NCBI RefSeq assembly: GCF_023206215.1
Contig: NZ_CP065800.1
Coordinates: 3,286,001-3,350,000 of the forward strand
Reading direction: 5' to 3'
Source: Butyrivibrio fibrisolvens
GTDB lineage: Bacteria > Bacillota > Clostridia > Lachnospirales > Lachnospiraceae
Length of the DNA stretch: 64,000 nucleotides
This document shows positions 63,840-64,000 of this stretch, in pieces; the stretch's first letter is position 1, and every line of letters starts with the position of its first letter. A model generated the notes under the pieces. It worked only from the letters and a program-made list of their open reading frames with translations, did not search any database and was not told the DNA's origin. Made by a program: the position numbers and the translations under genes.

Positions 63840-64000
63840 TCAGCCTACAGCCTCGCTGCTATTACTTCCTGCATCTTCTGTACTTCCATCATCTGCATTT
63901 CCATCTTCTGATGCTCCGTTTTCACTGTCTGTTTCTTCTTCGCCGGATACGTCCGGGCTCTCATCACCTGTTGTACCTGCACCTGATACATCTTCATCGC
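63840..64000 (-). CDS. C-terminus of an acidic-tailed protein, probably PilN-like (partial)
   Basis: The last 53 codons of a gene that enters from the right edge. They read DEDVSGAGTTGDESPDVSGE and onward to SSEAVG, an acidic Ser/Gly/Asp-rich tail. No domain is visible. The PilN assignment rests only on its place directly before PilO. Confidence 0.5.
   Translation of the reverse strand, partial: DEDVSGAGTTGDESPDVSGEEETDSENGASEDGNADDGSTEDAGSNSSEAVG

Overview
The window looks like chromosomal DNA of a low-to-medium GC Firmicute, most likely a Lachnospiraceae member close to Butyrivibrio or Pseudobutyrivibrio. This is inferred from the GGAGG-type ribosome sites, the T-box before pheS, the glycoside hydrolases with a GPH-type transporter, the Gram-positive style Pel cluster and the type IV pilus genes. 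No rRNA, tRNA, CRISPR array, phage or intact insertion sequence was seen.

Layout. 1-99 is the start of an EF-G-like translation factor. 501-3114 holds tyrA and aroA. 3326-3691 is a PilZ c-di-GMP receptor. 3925-14070 is a glycan-utilisation region on the minus strand: a GH43 enzyme broken by a frameshift in an A7 tract, a HAD phosphatase, a GH3 enzyme, a GPH-family transporter whose best start codon is followed at once by a stop, a divergent AraC regulator (plus strand) and a GH2 enzyme. 14579-17915 has a lipoprotein, queA and an FRG-domain protein. 18026-22435 is a tannase-like lipoprotein esterase with a two-component system; a perfect 11-bp tandem repeat upstream of the esterase looks like its operator. 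22736-27380 is an aryl-2-keto-acid module (iorA, iorB, hotdog thioesterase, paaK-like ligase, double ACT protein). 27454-33200 has an M18 aminopeptidase and T-box-pheS-pheT.

33204-44829 is one minus-strand exopolysaccharide operon: pelD, pelE, a DUF2194/deacetylase-like protein, pelF, pelG, then CotH, VTC and DUF4956 proteins and a short Rpn-transposase-tail-like ORF. A membrane diguanylate cyclase with an intact GGDEF is transcribed divergently from pelD; together with the PilZ protein and a catalytically dead PelD that keeps an I-site-like RYND motif, it outlines a local c-di-GMP circuit. 46682-64000 is a pilus-related minus-strand cluster: a PilN-like C-terminus (partial), PilO, three pseudopilins, a PilX-like protein and a 3304-residue exported protein with a very long Gly/Ser/Asp-rich region.

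The most unusual material is not protein-coding. (1) Three near-perfect palindromes of about 280-315 bp (5423-5699, 14227-14506, 62654-62967) share an almost identical tip and loop, while their stem sequences differ and stay self-complementary; a decayed half-copy sits before the AraC gene. (2) An intergenic repeat of 80-95 bp occurs in four copies; in two it fills the leader of a GH-operon gene, can form two hairpins plus a loop-to-downstream pairing (a pseudoknot) and ends on the Shine-Dalgarno sequence.
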